Shown here: positions 6,223 through 6,831 of the stretch, in pieces | Layout: each line of letters opens with the position of its first letter | Position numbering within the stretch: position 1 is the first letter of the stretch | Assembly: GCA_023264755.1 (NCBI GenBank) | Contig: JAHFVB010000277.1 | Coordinates: 1-6,831, forward strand | From: Mycobacterium sp. | GTDB taxonomy: Bacteria; Actinomycetota; Actinomycetes; Mycobacteriales; Mycobacteriaceae | Direction of reading: 5' to 3' | Length of the DNA: 6,831 nucleotides | Program-made: the position numbers and the translations under genes | Notes under the pieces: model-generated | What the model saw: only the letters and a program-made list of their open reading frames with translations | What the model was told of the DNA's origin: nothing | Databases searched by the model: none

Positions 6223-6831
6223 CGGTTTTCCTCCTTGGCGACGGTGTTGGCGATGTCCAGTGTGCTGCCGGGATCGGCGATCGTCGGGTCGGAGTCGATG
6301 AACTCGCGTTCTCGTGACACGTCCAGCGAGCGGGTGAGCGCGACGTAGACCACCCCGGAGACCAGCAAGCCGACGATGAAGGCGACGTCGACCTCGCCGA
6401 GCGCCGCGGCGGCGGGTCCGATGAAGAACGGTAGGTCGACGAACGGGAGCTCGGCGGCGACCCCGGCGAGGAAGGCGATCAACCCGCGCCACGACCAAGC
6501 GCCGTAGATTCCCTTGGGCGTGAACAGGTCTGCGATCGCGTAGTGGCCGCGGCGGACGAAGAAGTAGTCGGTCAGGTTCACCGCGGTCCAGGGCGCCAGC
6601 AGATACAGCATGATCAGCAATGTGGTGTTCAGCGCCGTGGTTGCGTTGGCCAGCAGCAGGCTCATCACCAGCCACGCGGCCGCCAGCGCGACGATGGTCA
6701 CCACCCTCAGTTTGCGAGTCGGAGTGACCGACCGCAGTGAGTCGAGCCCCGTGACGACGGTGAGCATTCCGCTGTATGCGTTCAGTCCCATGGTGGCCAC
6801 CAGCACCAGCGTCGACACGATCGCCAGCACA
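6219..6831 (-). CDS. NCS1 family permease (cytosine/purine/uracil/allantoin type), C-terminal part
   Basis: This is the C-terminal 203 residues or so of an integral inner-membrane secondary transporter; the start lies beyond the window. About five hydrophobic segments are visible: residues 1-26 of the fragment ([20 protein letters not shown]), 43-61, 69-92 ([20 protein letters not shown]), 115-130 and 147-165. The stretch [19 protein letters not shown] followed by [10 protein letters not shown] is typical of the NCS1 (nucleobase:cation symporter-1) C-terminal half, where 'D-Y-(F/Y)-x-V-R-(R/K)-(G/R)-x-Y' follows a transmembrane helix. The tail after the last helix is hydrophilic and acidic, and cytoplasmic by expectation. 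The stop (6219-6221) overlaps the ureohydrolase ATG, so the permease is the upstream gene of the pair, and the speB ribosome site lies inside its last codons. NCS1 members transport nucleobases, hydantoins, allantoin or vitamins. The actual substrate here may be a guanidino or purine-derived nitrogen compound, by inference from the partner. Confidence 0.88.
   Translation of the reverse strand, partial: VLAIVSTLVLVATMGLNAYSGMLTVVTGLDSLRSVTPTRKLRVVTIVALAAAWLVMSLLLANATTALNTTLLIMLYLLAPWTAVNLTDYFFVRRGHYAIADLFTPKGIYGAWSWRGLIAFLAGVAAELPFVDLPFFIGPAAAALGEVDVAFIVGLLVSGVVYVALTRSLDVSREREFIDSDPTIADPGSTLDIANTVAKEENR

Overview
The window is GC-rich, densely packed actinobacterial DNA. The genes point to a Mycobacterium/Mycolicibacterium-type genome, probably a fast grower. 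The evidence is a PepR-type peptidase end, a Tat/lipoprotein class A beta-lactamase closest to the BlaS type, a CYP140-like P450, a 371-aa alanine dehydrogenase matching mycobacterial Ald residue for residue at its key positions, and a divergent AldR-type Lrp/AsnC regulator. These assignments come from reading motifs and recalling families; no database search was run.

Layout, left to right. (1) Positions 1-152 are the last 49 codons of an M16 peptidase (PepR). (2) Positions 170-1070 are a class A beta-lactamase gene whose reading frame breaks six bases after the catalytic Lys codon. All the other catalytic motifs survive in the second frame, so it looks like a recent pseudogene or an assembly error. 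Its first codons lie in a 9-nt tandem repeat. (3) A TetR regulator (minus strand, 1743-1030) runs convergently into the beta-lactamase end and overlaps it by 41 bases. It is divergent from a complete P450 (1867-3189). A GAGAC-N7-GTCTC palindrome between the two is the likely operator. (4) Positions 3204-3437 are the C-terminal half of a DUF385/Ddn-type deazaflavin-dependent protein with its N-terminal half missing. (5) ald (minus, 4559-3444) and aldR (plus, 4655-5170) diverge from a 95-bp AT-richer control region. That region and the start of aldR carry several palindromes, consistent with an Lrp-type multi-site operator. (6) A stem-loop begins at the aldR stop codon. After it comes a convergent two-gene minus-strand operon: an NCS1-family permease (cut by the window end) and a SpeB-like ureohydrolase, overlapping by ATGA.

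How the genes work together. ald/aldR is a self-contained alanine-responsive module for alanine catabolism and NADH recycling. The permease and ureohydrolase probably import and hydrolyse a guanidino (or related) nitrogen compound, with the exact substrate unknown. tetR/P450 forms an autonomous regulator-enzyme pair. From memory, M. smegmatis has blaS directly beside ald. The tetR-P450-DUF385 block would then be an insertion between them here, flanked by one broken gene and one truncated gene. This looks like a site of recent rearrangement and gene decay. I found no RNA gene, IS element, CRISPR array or clearly novel multi-gene system.
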